From positions 62,001-126,000 of the forward strand of contig NZ_LGAP01000011.1 in the NCBI RefSeq assembly GCF_001270265.1: a stretch of 64,000 bases of DNA, written 5' to 3'. The notes beneath the pieces are model-generated. The model was not told the DNA's origin. It worked only from the letters and a program-made list of their open reading frames with translations, and did not search any database. Both the position numbers and the translations under genes were made by a program. Positions 42,053 through 53,423 of this stretch are shown piece after piece; the stretch's first letter is position 1, and each line of letters begins with the position of its first letter. This DNA comes from Ensifer adhaerens. GTDB taxonomy: Bacteria > Pseudomonadota > Alphaproteobacteria > Rhizobiales > Rhizobiaceae.

Positions 42053-42643
42053 ATGACCAAGCTTGCCACCGTCGATATCACCGCCCATGCCGAGCGCGCC
42101 GTCCCCAGACCGCAGTTCGCCGACGCGATGGCACGACTGGCATCGACCGTCTGCGTCGTCAGCTCCGGTGTCGGCTCCGAATGCCTGGGTCGAACGGCGA
42201 CGGCCGTCTTCTCGCTTTCCGCAAGCCCGCCATCGATCGTCGTCTCGATCAAGGCCGACAGCGCGCTGGCGGACACCATTTCCAGACATGGCGGTTTTTC
42301 GCTGGCGATGCTCGCCCAGGGACAGGAACTGGTCGCTGACGCTTTCGCCGGCAGGGTCGCGGCCGCCAGCCGCTATCTCGTCGGCGTATGGGCGGACTGG
42401 CCTTCCGGCCGGCCACGCCTTCTCGGTGCTGCCGCCGGGCTCGACTGCGTGCTCAGCGCCTCTATCCTTGTCGGTGACCACCGGCTCTTTGTCGGAACGA
42501 TCATCGCTACCGAGACAGCCACCTATGCCGACCCATTGCTCTGGAGCGAGCGGCAATACCAGGCACTCGAGAGATCGCCGCCCTTTGCCGCTACATCAGG
42601 CGGGCATCCATTGCCATCGGGCACATCGTGCCCGACGATCTGA
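42053..42643 (+). CDS. Flavin reductase (RutF/HpaC-type domain)
   Basis: 196 residues. Conserved FMN-binding split-barrel pattern: FADAMARLASTVCVVSS, GRTATAVFSLSASPPSIVVS and DHRLFVGTIIATE near the C-terminus. Such proteins reduce free flavin with NAD(P)H for two-component monooxygenases. No monooxygenase of that type is adjacent, so its partner is elsewhere or it acts in general flavin or iron reduction. It follows sodB by 60 bases on the same strand. Confidence 0.85.
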   Translation: MTKLATVDITAHAERAVPRPQFADAMARLASTVCVVSSGVGSECLGRTATAVFSLSASPPSIVVSIKADSALADTISRHGGFSLAMLAQGQELVADAFAGRVAAASRYLVGVWADWPSGRPRLLGAAAGLDCVLSASILVGDHRLFVGTIIATETATYADPLLWSERQYQALERSPPFAATSGGHPLPSGTSCPTI

Positions 42644-42676
42644 ACGGTGCGAACGGACACCCATGCGGGGGCTGCC

Positions 42677-43006
42677 ATGCGACAGGTGCTTGAAAAACTT
42701 CTGGACGACGGCCGTGACGATAAGCTGCTGCGCTTCACCCTCGGCAGCATCTGTCTGCAGGAGGCGGATGCCGAGACCGCACTTGTCCATCTCCAGCGCG
42801 CGATCGAACTCGATCCCACCTATTCGGCCGCCTGGAAACTGAGCGGGGCTGCACTGCTGAAACTCAATCGCATCGAAGAGGCACGGCGCATCTGGACCGA
42901 GGGACGATCGGTCGCCGAGAAAAAGGGCGACCTGCAGGTCGCACGCGAGATCACGGTTTTTCTCAAGCGGCTGGATAAACAATGCGTGGCTGCGAACAAG
43001 GGCTAG
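42677..43006 (+). CDS. Small TPR protein
   Basis: About 109 residues from the ATG at 42677 after a GGGG-rich start signal; a GTG ten codons earlier is possible. One and a half tetratricopeptide repeats are recognisable (AETALVHLQRAIELDPTYSA, then AWKLSGAALLKLNRIEEARR), so it is probably an adaptor. Similar single-domain TPR proteins occur in many proteobacteria without known function. It may be co-transcribed with the flavin reductase and converges on pcaB. Confidence 0.75.
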   Translation: MRQVLEKLLDDGRDDKLLRFTLGSICLQEADAETALVHLQRAIELDPTYSAAWKLSGAALLKLNRIEEARRIWTEGRSVAEKKGDLQVAREITVFLKRLDKQCVAANKG

Positions 43007-43026
43007 CCGTAGCGACCCCCTGACCG

Positions 43027-44082
43027 TCAGGCGGAGCCGAGCCGCCTGATGTTGCCGGCAAGTTCCGCGGCGAGGCGCAGGGCCGCCGCGGTTGCTCCTG
43101 CCATCTGCGGCATGATCAGCCATTCGAGAGTCCAAGCAGCACCAGAGCGCTCCTGCTCGTGCACCAGCGCATGGTGGACGCCGGAAAGCTGCGTCGCATT
43201 GAAACGCGCAAGCGCCACCAGAACCTCGGCAGCGACCGGATTCTGCTTGTGCGGCATCGCCGACGATCCGCCGCCGCCGGCAAGTTCAATTTCGTCACCC
43301 TGCTGCGCCATCAGCGCAACGTCCTGCCCGAATTTGCCGAGGCTGCCGGTGACAAGCGACAGCGCGTTGGCGAAATCGGCGACTTCCGAGCGCTGGCTGT
43401 GCCATTGCGGAAAATCGGCAAGCGCCAGTTCCTCGGCAAGCGTGGCGCGCACATCGTCCGCCTTGCTCTTCAGCTTGTCGAGCGTGCCCGCCGCACCGCC
43501 GAACTGGATCGCGAAGAGGTCGCGGTCCATCGCCTCGAGCCGGTCCTTGTGATCGAGCAGCGGCTCGATCCAGGTGCGCAGCCGATCGGAAACGGTGATC
43601 GGTATCGCCGCCTGCATGCGCGTGCGGCCCATCAGCATCCGCTCGCCCCATTGATCGTCACATCTCTCCAGCGCTGACACGACATCGCCAAGACGGGTGG
43701 CGAACAGTTCTGCAACAGCTTTCATGCGCAGCATCAGGCTCGTATCGATGACGTCCTGGCTGGTTGCGCCATAATGCACGTGTGCGGCGGCCTCGCCGCC
43801 GACGGCCGTCCGCAGCTGCCGAACGAGTTCGGGAACGACGACGCCGTCAGTGGCCATGGCCCGCCGGAGCGCTGCCACATCGGGAGAAAAGCCGCGGCAG
43901 GCCTCCGTGATGCGATCGGCGGCACTTTCCGGGATGACGCCGTGGATCGCCTCAGCGCGCGCCAGCGCCGCCTCGAAGGAGAGCATCGCGTGAATGTCGG
44001 CAGCAGTCGAAAACTCGGCAGCTACCGCCTCATCGCCCAGAAGGCCGGAGAGATAGGGATGATCGAAAGCGGAATAGGTCAT
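43027..44082 (-). CDS. pcaB: 3-carboxy-cis,cis-muconate cycloisomerase
   Basis: 351 residues, fumarase/aspartase superfamily. The signature GGGGSSAMPHKQNPVAAE is intact, with HVHYGATSQDVIDTSLMLR upstream. It cyclises the ring-fission product of protocatechuate to 4-carboxymuconolactone. The protein is about 100 residues shorter at the C-terminus than the longest PcaB forms, as is usual in rhizobia. It is the last gene of pcaDCHGB, 116 bases after pcaG. Confidence 0.92.
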   Translation of the reverse strand: MTYSAFDHPYLSGLLGDEAVAAEFSTAADIHAMLSFEAALARAEAIHGVIPESAADRITEACRGFSPDVAALRRAMATDGVVVPELVRQLRTAVGGEAAAHVHYGATSQDVIDTSLMLRMKAVAELFATRLGDVVSALERCDDQWGERMLMGRTRMQAAIPITVSDRLRTWIEPLLDHKDRLEAMDRDLFAIQFGGAAGTLDKLKSKADDVRATLAEELALADFPQWHSQRSEVADFANALSLVTGSLGKFGQDVALMAQQGDEIELAGGGGSSAMPHKQNPVAAEVLVALARFNATQLSGVHHALVHEQERSGAAWTLEWLIMPQMAGATAAALRLAAELAGNIRRLGSA

Positions 44083-44198
44083 AGTCCCCCCGATGGTTGT
44101 CGCGATGCCCGTTCGCGTTTAGACGGAATGCCACGTTCTGCTTCGAGACGTCCATGCACCAAGATGCAACGGATCAGCCTCTGCGTGACATTCCGGTT

Positions 44199-44813
44199 TC
44201 AGATGTCGAGGAAGACCGTTTCCTTCTCACCCTGCAGGTGAATGTCGAAGATATAATTAGGGGCGCTGCCGGTTGCGACAAGCGTTGCAACGCGATGGCG
44301 ATGCTCGACGCGCAAAAGCAGCGGATCGGCGGCGTTCGCCTCCGCCTCGTCGGGGAAATACATCCGCGTGTGCAGGCCGATATTGATGCCGCGCGCAACG
44401 ATCCAGAAAGTGATGTGCGGCGCCATCGGCCGGCCGTCCTTGAACGGGACACGACCCGGCTTGATCGTATCGAAACGAAAGACGCCGTCATCGGCGCCGG
44501 TCGGACACCGCCCCCAGCCGGAAAACGTCGGATCGGCAGCACCTCGCATTTCTGACGGGGAATTGTAGAGCCCCGCCGCATCTGCCTGCCAGATTTCCAC
44601 CAGCGCATCTCTAAGCGGCGTTCCGGTGCCATCGAGCACGCGGCCGCTGACACTGATGCGTTCGCCGAGCGTGCGTTCGTTGAGCATCGTCGTGCCGAGG
44701 TCGGCGTCATAGACGCCGTCGATGCCGCAGAAATTCGGCGTGAGGCCGATATGCACATAGGGACCGGCGGTCTGCGACGCGGTTTCCTTGAGATAGCCGA
44801 GCGCCTGGACCAT
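44199..44813 (-). CDS. pcaG: Protocatechuate 3,4-dioxygenase alpha subunit
   Basis: 204 residues. Intradiol dioxygenase fold (VSGRVLDGTGTPLRDALVEI, then WQADAAGLY), but, as is normal for the alpha subunit, it lacks the full Tyr/His iron-ligand set of the beta chain. It pairs with PcaH to open the aromatic ring between the two hydroxyls. The start overlaps the pcaH stop (ATGA). Confidence 0.94.
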   Translation of the reverse strand: MVQALGYLKETASQTAGPYVHIGLTPNFCGIDGVYDADLGTTMLNERTLGERISVSGRVLDGTGTPLRDALVEIWQADAAGLYNSPSEMRGAADPTFSGWGRCPTGADDGVFRFDTIKPGRVPFKDGRPMAPHITFWIVARGINIGLHTRMYFPDEAEANAADPLLLRVEHRHRVATLVATGSAPNYIFDIHLQGEKETVFLDI

Positions 44814-45562
44814 CAGTTGCCCTCCATGCGGTTTTCAAACATCGTCGAGCGGCGACCGCGCAGCACGATATCGAATTTGTAGGCCCGTGCGTCCATCGGG
44901 ATGGTGTTTGCCCAATCGAGCGGCGCGATCAGTTGCTCGATCGCGCGGCGATCGGCGATCGTGTTGACGATCGGACACTTCCAGATCATCGGATCGCCCT
45001 CGAAATACATCTGGGTGATCAGCCGCTGCGCAAAGCCGTGGCCGAAAACCGAAAAGTGGATGTGGGCCGGACGCCAGTCGTTGACGCCGTTCTGCCAGGG
45101 ATAGGGGCCGGGCTTGACCGTGCGGAAGGAATAAAAGCCTTCCTCGTCGGTGATCGTGCGGCCGCAGCCGCCAAAGTTCGGATCGAGCGCTGCGAGATAG
45201 CTTTCCTTCTTGTGGCGGTAGCGCCCGCCGGCATTGGCCTGCCAGAATTCGAGCAAAGCGCCGGGAACGGCCCGTCCACGCTCGTCGAGCACCCGTCCGT
45301 GAACGATGATGCGCTCTCCGATCGCGCTTTCGCCCGGCTTGGCGAAGTTGTGGATAAGATCGTTGTCGAGTTCGCCCAGCATCGAATGTCCGAACACCGG
45401 TCCGGTGATTTCGGAGATCGTGCCGTCGAGCGACAGCAGCGCCTTCTGCGGCGAACGCAGCACGGAGGTTTTGTAGCCTGGGGTCAGCGCCGGGGCATGC
45501 CAGTTTCTGTCACGGGGAAAGAAGGCGCCGGTTTCGGGCTTCCCGTTTGCTCTGTCGGACAT
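44813..45562 (-). CDS. pcaH: Protocatechuate 3,4-dioxygenase beta subunit
   Basis: 249 residues. Iron ligands are visible: Tyr in [13 protein letters not shown], Tyr in [14 protein letters not shown], and the two His in [15 protein letters not shown]. The N-terminal domain ([20 protein letters not shown]) is the beta-specific extension. It is the catalytic chain for 3-carboxy-cis,cis-muconate formation. It follows pcaC by 12 bases. Confidence 0.95.
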   Translation of the reverse strand: MSDRANGKPETGAFFPRDRNWHAPALTPGYKTSVLRSPQKALLSLDGTISEITGPVFGHSMLGELDNDLIHNFAKPGESAIGERIIVHGRVLDERGRAVPGALLEFWQANAGGRYRHKKESYLAALDPNFGGCGRTITDEEGFYSFRTVKPGPYPWQNGVNDWRPAHIHFSVFGHGFAQRLITQMYFEGDPMIWKCPIVNTIADRRAIEQLIAPLDWANTIPMDARAYKFDIVLRGRRSTMFENRMEGN

Positions 45563-45574
45563 CTGTTACTCCCG

Positions 45575-45979
45575 TCAGGCCGCCTTGCCGGCGTCCATCT
45601 CCGCAAAGACCTGCTTGACGATCTTGATCGCATGGTTGGCCGCCGGAACGCCGGCATAGATCGCCACATGCAGCAGCGCCTCGCAGATGTCGTCGCGGCT
45701 GGCACCGGTATTGGCGGTGGCACGCACATGCATGGCCACTTCCTCGTCCTGGCCAAGTGCGGCCAGAAGCGCGATCGTCACGATCGACCGCTCACGTTTC
45801 GTCCAGGTCGGGCGCGACCAGACGTGCCCCCAGGCGGCTTCGGTGATCAGGTCCTGGAACGGCCGGTCGAAATCGGTCGAGGCCGATTGCGCGCGGTCCA
45901 CATGGTTGTCGCCAAGGACGGCCCGCCGTGTCGCCATACCCTGGCGGTAGCGGTCGGAGGGCGCGAAGGCATCACTCAT
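45575..45979 (-). CDS. pcaC: 4-carboxymuconolactone decarboxylase
   Basis: 134 residues, single-domain PcaC of the carboxymuconolactone decarboxylase/AhpD fold. Blocks RYRQGMATRRAVLGDNHVDR and FQDLITEAAWGHVWSRP are typical, as is EVAMHVRATANTGASRDDI. It makes 3-oxoadipate enol-lactone. The start lies inside pcaD (8-base overlap). Confidence 0.94.
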   Translation of the reverse strand: MSDAFAPSDRYRQGMATRRAVLGDNHVDRAQSASTDFDRPFQDLITEAAWGHVWSRPTWTKRERSIVTIALLAALGQDEEVAMHVRATANTGASRDDICEALLHVAIYAGVPAANHAIKIVKQVFAEMDAGKAA

Positions 45980-46784
45980 GGCTCTTGTCTCCATGCATTG
46001 CAATTTCGAAGAAGGCGCGCAGCACCGCGGTCAGGGTTTCCGGGTTTTCGACGCAAGGGATGTGCCCCGCATCACGGATGACTTCGTAGCGTGCGCCGGG
46101 GATGAGGCGCGCGGTGGCAAGCACCACATCCGGCGGTGTCGAACCGTCCTGGTCGCCGACGACGCAAAGGACGGGCACCGCGATACGGGCCGCCGCCTCG
46201 GTATAATCGGCGTCGCGGATCGCGCCGCAGGTGGCGACATAGCCGGTGACCGGCTGACGGATCAGCATGTTTCTGTAGCCGGCAAGCGCGGTGTTCTCGG
46301 GCCTGCGAAAAGCCGGCGTGAACCAGCGCTCCAGCACACCGTCGGCGATCGCCTCGATGCCGTGCTCCTCGATGGCGGCAATGCGCGTCGCCCACATTTC
46401 CGGCGTGCCGATCTTGTGGGCGGTATCGCAGAGAACCAGCGCCCGCACGAGATCCGGGCGCCGTTGATAGAGCGACTGGGCGATCAATCCGCCGACCGAA
46501 AGACCGCAGATGATCGCCTGGCGGACCGAGAGCATGTCGAGAAGGCCGGCAAGGTCATTGGCGTGGTCCTCGATCGCGTAAGGGACAGGGCCGATATCGG
46601 AGAGACCGTGGCCGCGCTTGTCGTAGAGGACGATCGCGTATTCGCCGGCGAGACGCACGATGACATCCCGCCAGATGCGAAAGTCCGTGCCGAGCGAATT
46701 GGCAAAGACCAGCACCGGCCGCTCAGTCGTGGCGCCGATGACCTGATAGTGGATGGTGATGTCGTTGATGCGGGCAAACTGCAC
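45972..46784 (-). CDS. pcaD: 3-oxoadipate enol-lactonase
   Basis: About 270 residues from a GTG with GAGGAG upstream; the frame opens six codons earlier. Alpha/beta-hydrolase: nucleophile elbow GLSVGGLIAQ (Ser in GLSVGG), acid in VVGDQDGSTPP and His in DAGHIPCVENPE. It hydrolyses the enol-lactone to 3-oxoadipate, the last step encoded here; the CoA-transferase and thiolase steps (pcaIJF) are not intact in the window. First gene of the operon, divergent from pcaQ. Confidence 0.94.
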   Translation of the reverse strand: MQFARINDITIHYQVIGATTERPVLVFANSLGTDFRIWRDVIVRLAGEYAIVLYDKRGHGLSDIGPVPYAIEDHANDLAGLLDMLSVRQAIICGLSVGGLIAQSLYQRRPDLVRALVLCDTAHKIGTPEMWATRIAAIEEHGIEAIADGVLERWFTPAFRRPENTALAGYRNMLIRQPVTGYVATCGAIRDADYTEAAARIAVPVLCVVGDQDGSTPPDVVLATARLIPGARYEVIRDAGHIPCVENPETLTAVLRAFFEIAMHGDKSHE

Positions 46785-46800
46785 GGCACTTCTCCTCTGC

Positions 46801-46830
46801 AACCAAATTGTATGTTTAATCTGGTTAGGT
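46801..46830. promoter_or_regulatory. Probable PcaQ (LysR) binding region between pcaD and pcaQ
   Basis: The 84-base divergent gap contains AACC at its left end and TTTAATCTGGTTAGG at 46815-46829. The latter resembles, imperfectly, the ATAACC-N4-GGTTAA site described for PcaQ of Sinorhizobium, read as one good half (GGTTA) and one weak half. LysR activators commonly bind such divergent regions. Confidence 0.45.
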
Positions 46831-46868
46831 AAAATGATATTTCACGGCATTCCATTAACTCAAGAGTT

Positions 46869-47804
46869 ATGAATTCCATGAACGACGCCCGGGTCAAGTT
46901 TCGCCATCTGCAGACTTTTGTCGAGGTCGCAAGGCAGAAGAGCGTCATGAAGGCGGCAGAGCTTCTGCATGTCAGCCAGCCCGCCGTCACCAAGACGATC
47001 CGCGAGCTGGAAGAGGTTCTGGGGGTTGCCGTTTTCGAGCGCGAGGGACGCGGCATCAAGATCACCCGCTATGGCGAGGTCTTTCTTCGCCACGCCGGTG
47101 CGGCGCTGACCGCGCTTCGCCAGGGCCTCGATTCCGTCTCGCAGGAGCGCTCCGGCGATGGCGTGCCGGTGCGCATCGGCGCTTTGCCGACGGTCTCGAC
47201 GCGGATCATGCCGCGGGCAATGTCGCTCTTCCTGGAGGAGGACACCGGCGCACGCATCAAGATCGTCACCGGCGAGAATGCCGTCCTTCTCGAACAGTTG
47301 CGGGTCGGAGACCTCGACCTCGTCGTCGGCCGGTTGGCGGCGCCGGAGAAGATGACCGGATTTTCCTTCGAGCATCTCTATTCCGAACAGGTGGTCTTTG
47401 CCGTGCGCGCAGGGCACCCGTTGCTTTCGGACGCGCAATCGGCCTTCGCCCGTCTCGGCGACTACCCGGTGCTGATGCCGACGCGAGCCTCCATCATTCG
47501 CCCCTTCGTCGAACATTTTCTGATCGCCAACGGCATACCGGGCCTGCCCAACCAGATCGAAACGGTTTCCGATGCCTTCGGCCGCGCTTTCGTGCGCACC
47601 AGCGACGCAATCTGGATCATTTCTGCGGGCGTCGTCGCCAGCGATATCGAGGATGGGACGCTTGCGGTCCTGCCGATCGACACCAGCGAAACCAAAGGCC
47701 CGGTCGGCCTGACGATGCGTGCCGACTCCGTTCCATCATTGCCGCTTTCCATCCTGATGCAGACCATTCGCGAGGCGGCATCGGACATCGCCCCGAAACC
47801 GTGA
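46869..47804 (+). CDS. pcaQ: LysR-family activator of the pca operon
   Basis: 311 residues. N-terminal helix-turn-helix (VEVARQKSVMKAAELLHVSQ, then PAVTKTIRELE), then an effector domain with VPVRIGALPTVSTRIMPRAM. Phrases GENAVLLEQLRVGDLDLVVG and PVLMPTRASIIRPFVE are typical of PcaQ. It is divergent from pcaDCHGB, the arrangement in Agrobacterium and Sinorhizobium, where PcaQ activates the operon with 3-carboxymuconate or carboxymuconolactone-type inducers. Confidence 0.92.
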   Translation: MNSMNDARVKFRHLQTFVEVARQKSVMKAAELLHVSQPAVTKTIRELEEVLGVAVFEREGRGIKITRYGEVFLRHAGAALTALRQGLDSVSQERSGDGVPVRIGALPTVSTRIMPRAMSLFLEEDTGARIKIVTGENAVLLEQLRVGDLDLVVGRLAAPEKMTGFSFEHLYSEQVVFAVRAGHPLLSDAQSAFARLGDYPVLMPTRASIIRPFVEHFLIANGIPGLPNQIETVSDAFGRAFVRTSDAIWIISAGVVASDIEDGTLAVLPIDTSETKGPVGLTMRADSVPSLPLSILMQTIREAASDIAPKP

Positions 47805-47891
47805 CGGCGGTCCGGCAGTTCACACCCGCCGCCCTTTACAAAACATCCTCGTCAGCCGAGATTGCAGCCTCAATCATTTTGCTGAAACACG

Positions 47892-49681
<1,790 letters not shown>

Positions 49682-49711
49682 CTAATCGAACATTGCCAAT
49701 GGATGCACGTG

Positions 49712-50599
49712 ATGAAAAGAGCGGTCCCGACCTACGAGCTTTATGGCGAAGAATCGCGAGAACGGCCCGCTTTCTGGTTGCATTGCGAAACGATCCCGTC
49801 GCGCAGCAGCCTGCACCATTGGGAGATCGGATTGCATCGGCATGAGAGTTTCTTTCAGATCTTGTACATTGCCGGCGGATCGGGAGATGCGGTGTTCGGC
49901 GATACCGTGCACCCCATTCGTCCACCGGTGATGATCACCGTGCCGCCGGCGACCAGCCATGGTTTCCGTTTCTCCCGTGATATCGACGGGTTCGTGTTCA
50001 CCGTTCTCGCCTCGCATCTTAAGGTATCCCCCGGTGAGCGCAGCCGTCTCGGCGCCTGGATGGCGACGCCACGTCTTACCCGCCTCGACGGTAGTGACGA
50101 CGGCCGCTATGTTGCGTTGACCCTTGCCAGGCTGGGTGCGGAATGGGAAGCCAACCGGAGCCACCGCACCGACCTGCTCGATGCCTACCTGACGTCGACG
50201 CTAACGCTGAGTGCTCGCCTCGGTGAAGCGCACCCCGTTAAGGACGATGCCGCCGCCACGGAAAACGAACGGCGCGTCGAACATTTCCTGAGCCTCGTCC
50301 AGCAACACCATCGCGCGCACAGACCAGCCGTGTTTTATGCCCGCGAACTTGGCCTTTCAGCCACCCATCTCAATCGCATCGCCCGCAGCGTCACCGGCCA
50401 GAGCGCCCATGAGATTATTGCGCGCAAGCTGACGGACGAAGCGCGACGCGAACTCGTCTTCACCCGTGGCAGCGTTCAGGAGATCAGCTTCCGGCTCGGC
50501 TTTGTCGATCCCGCCTACTTTTCCCGGTTCTTCCTCAGGCAAACCGGCATGACGCCCCGCGCCTGGCGGCTTGCAGAGCGGCAGAAACTGGGCGCCTGA
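49712..50599 (+). CDS. pobR: AraC-family regulator of pobA
   Basis: 295 residues from the ATG at 49712; another ATG lies nine bases upstream. An N-terminal cupin ligand domain (HWEIGLHRHESFFQILYIAG, then TVPPATSHGFRF) is followed by two C-terminal helix-turn-helix units (ARELGLSATHLNRIARSVTG; VQEISFRLGFVDPAYFSRFF). Divergence from pobA strongly suggests the 4-hydroxybenzoate-responsive activator of the AraC type found in rhizobia. Confidence 0.9.
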   Translation: MKRAVPTYELYGEESRERPAFWLHCETIPSRSSLHHWEIGLHRHESFFQILYIAGGSGDAVFGDTVHPIRPPVMITVPPATSHGFRFSRDIDGFVFTVLASHLKVSPGERSRLGAWMATPRLTRLDGSDDGRYVALTLARLGAEWEANRSHRTDLLDAYLTSTLTLSARLGEAHPVKDDAAATENERRVEHFLSLVQQHHRAHRPAVFYARELGLSATHLNRIARSVTGQSAHEIIARKLTDEARRELVFTRGSVQEISFRLGFVDPAYFSRFFLRQTGMTPRAWRLAERQKLGA

Positions 50600-50961
50600 G
50601 CGCTGACCGTATGGTGCGACCATCCCGGGGCACCGTCAAATGAGGCGGTCGCGCAAGACTTGCGTTACTGGGGGCACGGCGCCGCTGGCATGATCTCGCC
50701 GATGCGGAGAACCGCCATAAACAGCGGCGGCAGCAGCGGGTTAATATCCGCTCGGCACTTGTGTCGCCCGTTCAAAAATCGATCAAAATACGCAGCAGAA
50801 ATCGCTTAAACGCTACCAAAATCGATTTCTCGCTGTATATAGCGCCCCGCAGCCCCAGGGGTCTTCATGCCTCCCAAGCGTCTCCCGAGCTGCCGCCGGT
50901 TCGTCCTTCGACGGTTCCCAAGCAACGTCCCCGGCGTCACCAACAACAGAAGGTTATCACA
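50600..50961 (+). other. Leader region of the sugar permease gene, with a LacI-type palindrome
   Basis: No gene. CGCTTAAACG at 50803-50812, within AAATCGCTTAAACGCTA, has the CGNTTAANCG symmetry of LacI/GalR-family operators. A TATATA at about 50836 could be a -10 element. The frame of the permease stays open through most of this leader, but the first 67 codons are basic and low in hydrophobics, unlike the family, so I treat them as untranslated. Confidence 0.45.
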
Positions 50962-52248
50962 TTGGCAGGTATCATCACCACCGGCGCTCAAGCCGCGGGC
51001 GCGGCTGCGCCCACGGAATCCGGCGCAACCGGTTACAAATTCGCCCTCTTCGCCCTGACGTCTCTCTTTTTCATGTGGGGCTTCATCACGTGTCTGAACG
51101 ACATTCTCATACCGCACCTGAAGAATCTCTTTGCACTGAACTACACACAGTCGATGCTGGTTCAGTTCTGCTTCTTCGGCGCCTACTTCATCGTGTCCTT
51201 GCCTGCCGGCGCGCTGGTCAAACGCATCACCTATAAATGGGGCATCGTGCTTGGCCTGGTGATTGCGGCGATCGGCTGCGCGCTCTTCGTTCCAGCGGCG
51301 AGCTATCAACTCTATCCACTGTTCCTTGGCGCCTTGTTCGTGCTCGCATCCGGCATCACCTTGTTGCAGGTCGCGGCCAACCCTTACGTGACCGTCCTTG
51401 GCCCACCGGATACCGCCGCAAGCCGTCTGACCTTGACCCAGGCGTTCAACGCGCTCGGTACGACACTCGCGCCGATGTTCGGCGCATTGCTGATACTGTC
51501 GGCCGCGACCGTTGCCACGGCAGATGTCGCGCCTGAGCAACTCGGCGTGATACGGTTGGCGGAAGCAAATGCGGTCAAAGCGCCTTACATGCTGCTGGCC
51601 GCCGCCTTTCTGCTGCTTGCCGCCCTTTTCGCAGCCTTGAAGCTGCCAAGCGTCGACGTTCAGGACGAGATCGAGCCCATTACCGATGGTAAATCGGCTT
51701 GGCAGTATCGTCACCTGGTGCTCGGCGCAGTTGGCATCTTCCTCTATGTGGGCGCCGAAGTGAGTATCGGCAGCTTCCTCGTCAACTTCCTCAGCCAGCC
51801 TGACATCGCCGGTCTTTCCGAGGCCGAGGCCGCGCATTACGTGTCCTATTTCTGGGGCGGCGCCATGGTCGGTCGCTTTATCGGCGCGGTCGCCATGCGT
51901 TATGTCAACGACGGCAAAGCGCTCGCCCTCAACGCGGCGGCGGCAATTGCCCTGCTTTTGCTGACGGTCTTTTCAAATGGCGACATCGCAATGTGGTCGG
52001 TGCTGGCGATCGGGCTTTTCAACTCGATCATGTTCCCGACGATCTTCAGCCTCGCGCTTTACGGACTTGGAAAATACACCAGCCAAGGCTCCGGAATCCT
52101 GTGCCTGGCGATCGTCGGCGGCGCACTGCTCCCGCTGTTGCAAGGCGCCCTTGCCGACACGTTCGGCATTCACCTCGCCTTCCTGATGCCCGTAGCTTGT
52201 TATGCCTATATCGCCTTCTACGGACTGAGGGGACACAGGCCCACCTGA
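50962..52248 (+). CDS. gluP: Major-facilitator sugar permease, FucP/GluP family
   Basis: 428 residues from a TTG start with AGAAGG upstream. This matches the family length of about 410-440, whereas the full open frame gives 495. Twelve membrane helices. The family block [40 protein letters not shown] and [20 protein letters not shown] are all present. FucP/GluP proteins import fucose, glucose, galactose or fructose with protons. Specificity cannot be read here; gluP is used for family resemblance only. Confidence 0.85.
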   Translation: MAGIITTGAQAAGAAAPTESGATGYKFALFALTSLFFMWGFITCLNDILIPHLKNLFALNYTQSMLVQFCFFGAYFIVSLPAGALVKRITYKWGIVLGLVIAAIGCALFVPAASYQLYPLFLGALFVLASGITLLQVAANPYVTVLGPPDTAASRLTLTQAFNALGTTLAPMFGALLILSAATVATADVAPEQLGVIRLAEANAVKAPYMLLAAAFLLLAALFAALKLPSVDVQDEIEPITDGKSAWQYRHLVLGAVGIFLYVGAEVSIGSFLVNFLSQPDIAGLSEAEAAHYVSYFWGGAMVGRFIGAVAMRYVNDGKALALNAAAAIALLLLTVFSNGDIAMWSVLAIGLFNSIMFPTIFSLALYGLGKYTSQGSGILCLAIVGGALLPLLQGALADTFGIHLAFLMPVACYAYIAFYGLRGHRPT

Positions 52249-52255
52249 CCTGAAC

Positions 52256-52299
52256 GGGCAAAGACGCGTCGGCGCACTGACGGCGACGCGTCTTTGCCC
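52256..52299 (+). terminator. Strong hairpin after the sugar permease gene
   Basis: GGGCAAAGACGCGTCG at 52256-52271 pairs perfectly with CGACGCGTCTTTGCCC at 52284-52299, a 16-base stem with a 12-base loop. It starts 8 bases after the stop and lies between convergent transcripts. The T content after the stem is low, but the stem is exceptionally stable. Confidence 0.8.
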
Positions 52300-52424
52300 C
52301 CATCTCTTCAATGCTCGGTGCCCGGCCGTCTGTGCTGCGGCTGCATTTCGCACTCGTTGCCCATTCGAAGTGCGACCCGACACCCTCTTCGCCTCGAATG
52401 TCGTCGCACTGGTGGTCGGTGCGC

Positions 52425-53423
52425 CTATTCACGTGTCAGAAAATGGAGGTTGCCGCCCAGATCGGAAACGACGAGCCGCCGCTGGTCCCAGACGAGGACT
52501 GACACCGGTCGTGTCAAGGCGTCGAGAATGATCTTTCGGCTGCCCGTCCTTGTGTCGAGTCTGAGCAAACGACCGCTGCCCTTCCGGAAACCTTCCGGCT
52601 GATCGTAGATACCGTGTTCGAGAACAAGCATCTCTCCGTCACTGTCGAAGGCGATAGCAACGGGCGCATTCAAGCCTTCGACGTCAAGTCGCGGATTTGA
52701 CGCGCCACCGGTTTCGGGGATCGAAACGATTTTTCCGGCACCGGCAAGGAAAGGAAAGCCACCGAACAGCGCGACATAAAGGCGCCGGTCGCGCAGCCCG
52801 ATGCCGGTCGGCACCGCATCGACTTCATAGCTGTTCCCGGTCGCGAACTCTGTCGGCGAAAGATCCTGCAGTGCCGTCGCGGCCTCAGCCATACGGCGGA
52901 ACGTCATGATCGTCTTCTTCTGCCCGTCCGTTTGCACCCGTTCGACACTGTTTCGCGCGGCATCGATCACGTAGTAAACGCCGTCCGCCAAGATGAAGTC
53001 GAACGGATTCCAGAAATCGCTGCTGATGACGCGGACCGCGCCAGCGCCATCGATGGCAATGAGGGCGTGGTCGTACGGGCCTGCCTCGGAGTTGGCCGGC
53101 GTCCACCCTTGGGCAACGACAAGGACGTCGCCGGCACGCACGACACGATAGGGGCCGGTCGGGTCGCCGATCACGTCGAGGCCGTGCGAAAAGACCGGAC
53201 CGAATGCGACGAGCTTACCCTCCGCGTCGCGGCGATAGAGCCGGCCGCTGGCCAGATCGGTGACGAGCAGAGCCTCGCCGTCGCGGGACAGACCGGCGAA
53301 CGCCGCACCCGGCAGGCTAACGGTCTCTAGCCGGTAGCCGGGTGCGACTGCCGGCTCTGCGCTGGCGCCGGCTGCCAGGAACAGAAGGCCAGCAATGATT
53401 GTCAAGCCGCGGAGCGAATGCAT
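52425..53423 (-). CDS. Exported beta-propeller protein, ScyD/ScyE-like
   Basis: 332 residues with a signal peptide (LTIIAGLLFLAAGASA). The mature part consists of repeated blades such as GEALLVTDLASGRLYRRDAE, GVYYVIDAARNSVERV and APVAIAFDSDGEMLVLEHGI, an NHL/SMP-30-like propeller. ScyD/ScyE-type proteins are exported, with unclear roles; a lactonase-like or ligand-binding function is possible. It is the last gene of the sugar ABC transporter operon and overlaps the formylglycine-enzyme-like gene by 22 bases. Confidence 0.75.
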   Translation of the reverse strand: MHSLRGLTIIAGLLFLAAGASAEPAVAPGYRLETVSLPGAAFAGLSRDGEALLVTDLASGRLYRRDAEGKLVAFGPVFSHGLDVIGDPTGPYRVVRAGDVLVVAQGWTPANSEAGPYDHALIAIDGAGAVRVISSDFWNPFDFILADGVYYVIDAARNSVERVQTDGQKKTIMTFRRMAEAATALQDLSPTEFATGNSYEVDAVPTGIGLRDRRLYVALFGGFPFLAGAGKIVSIPETGGASNPRLDVEGLNAPVAIAFDSDGEMLVLEHGIYDQPEGFRKGSGRLLRLDTRTGSRKIILDALTRPVSVLVWDQRRLVVSDLGGNLHFLTRE

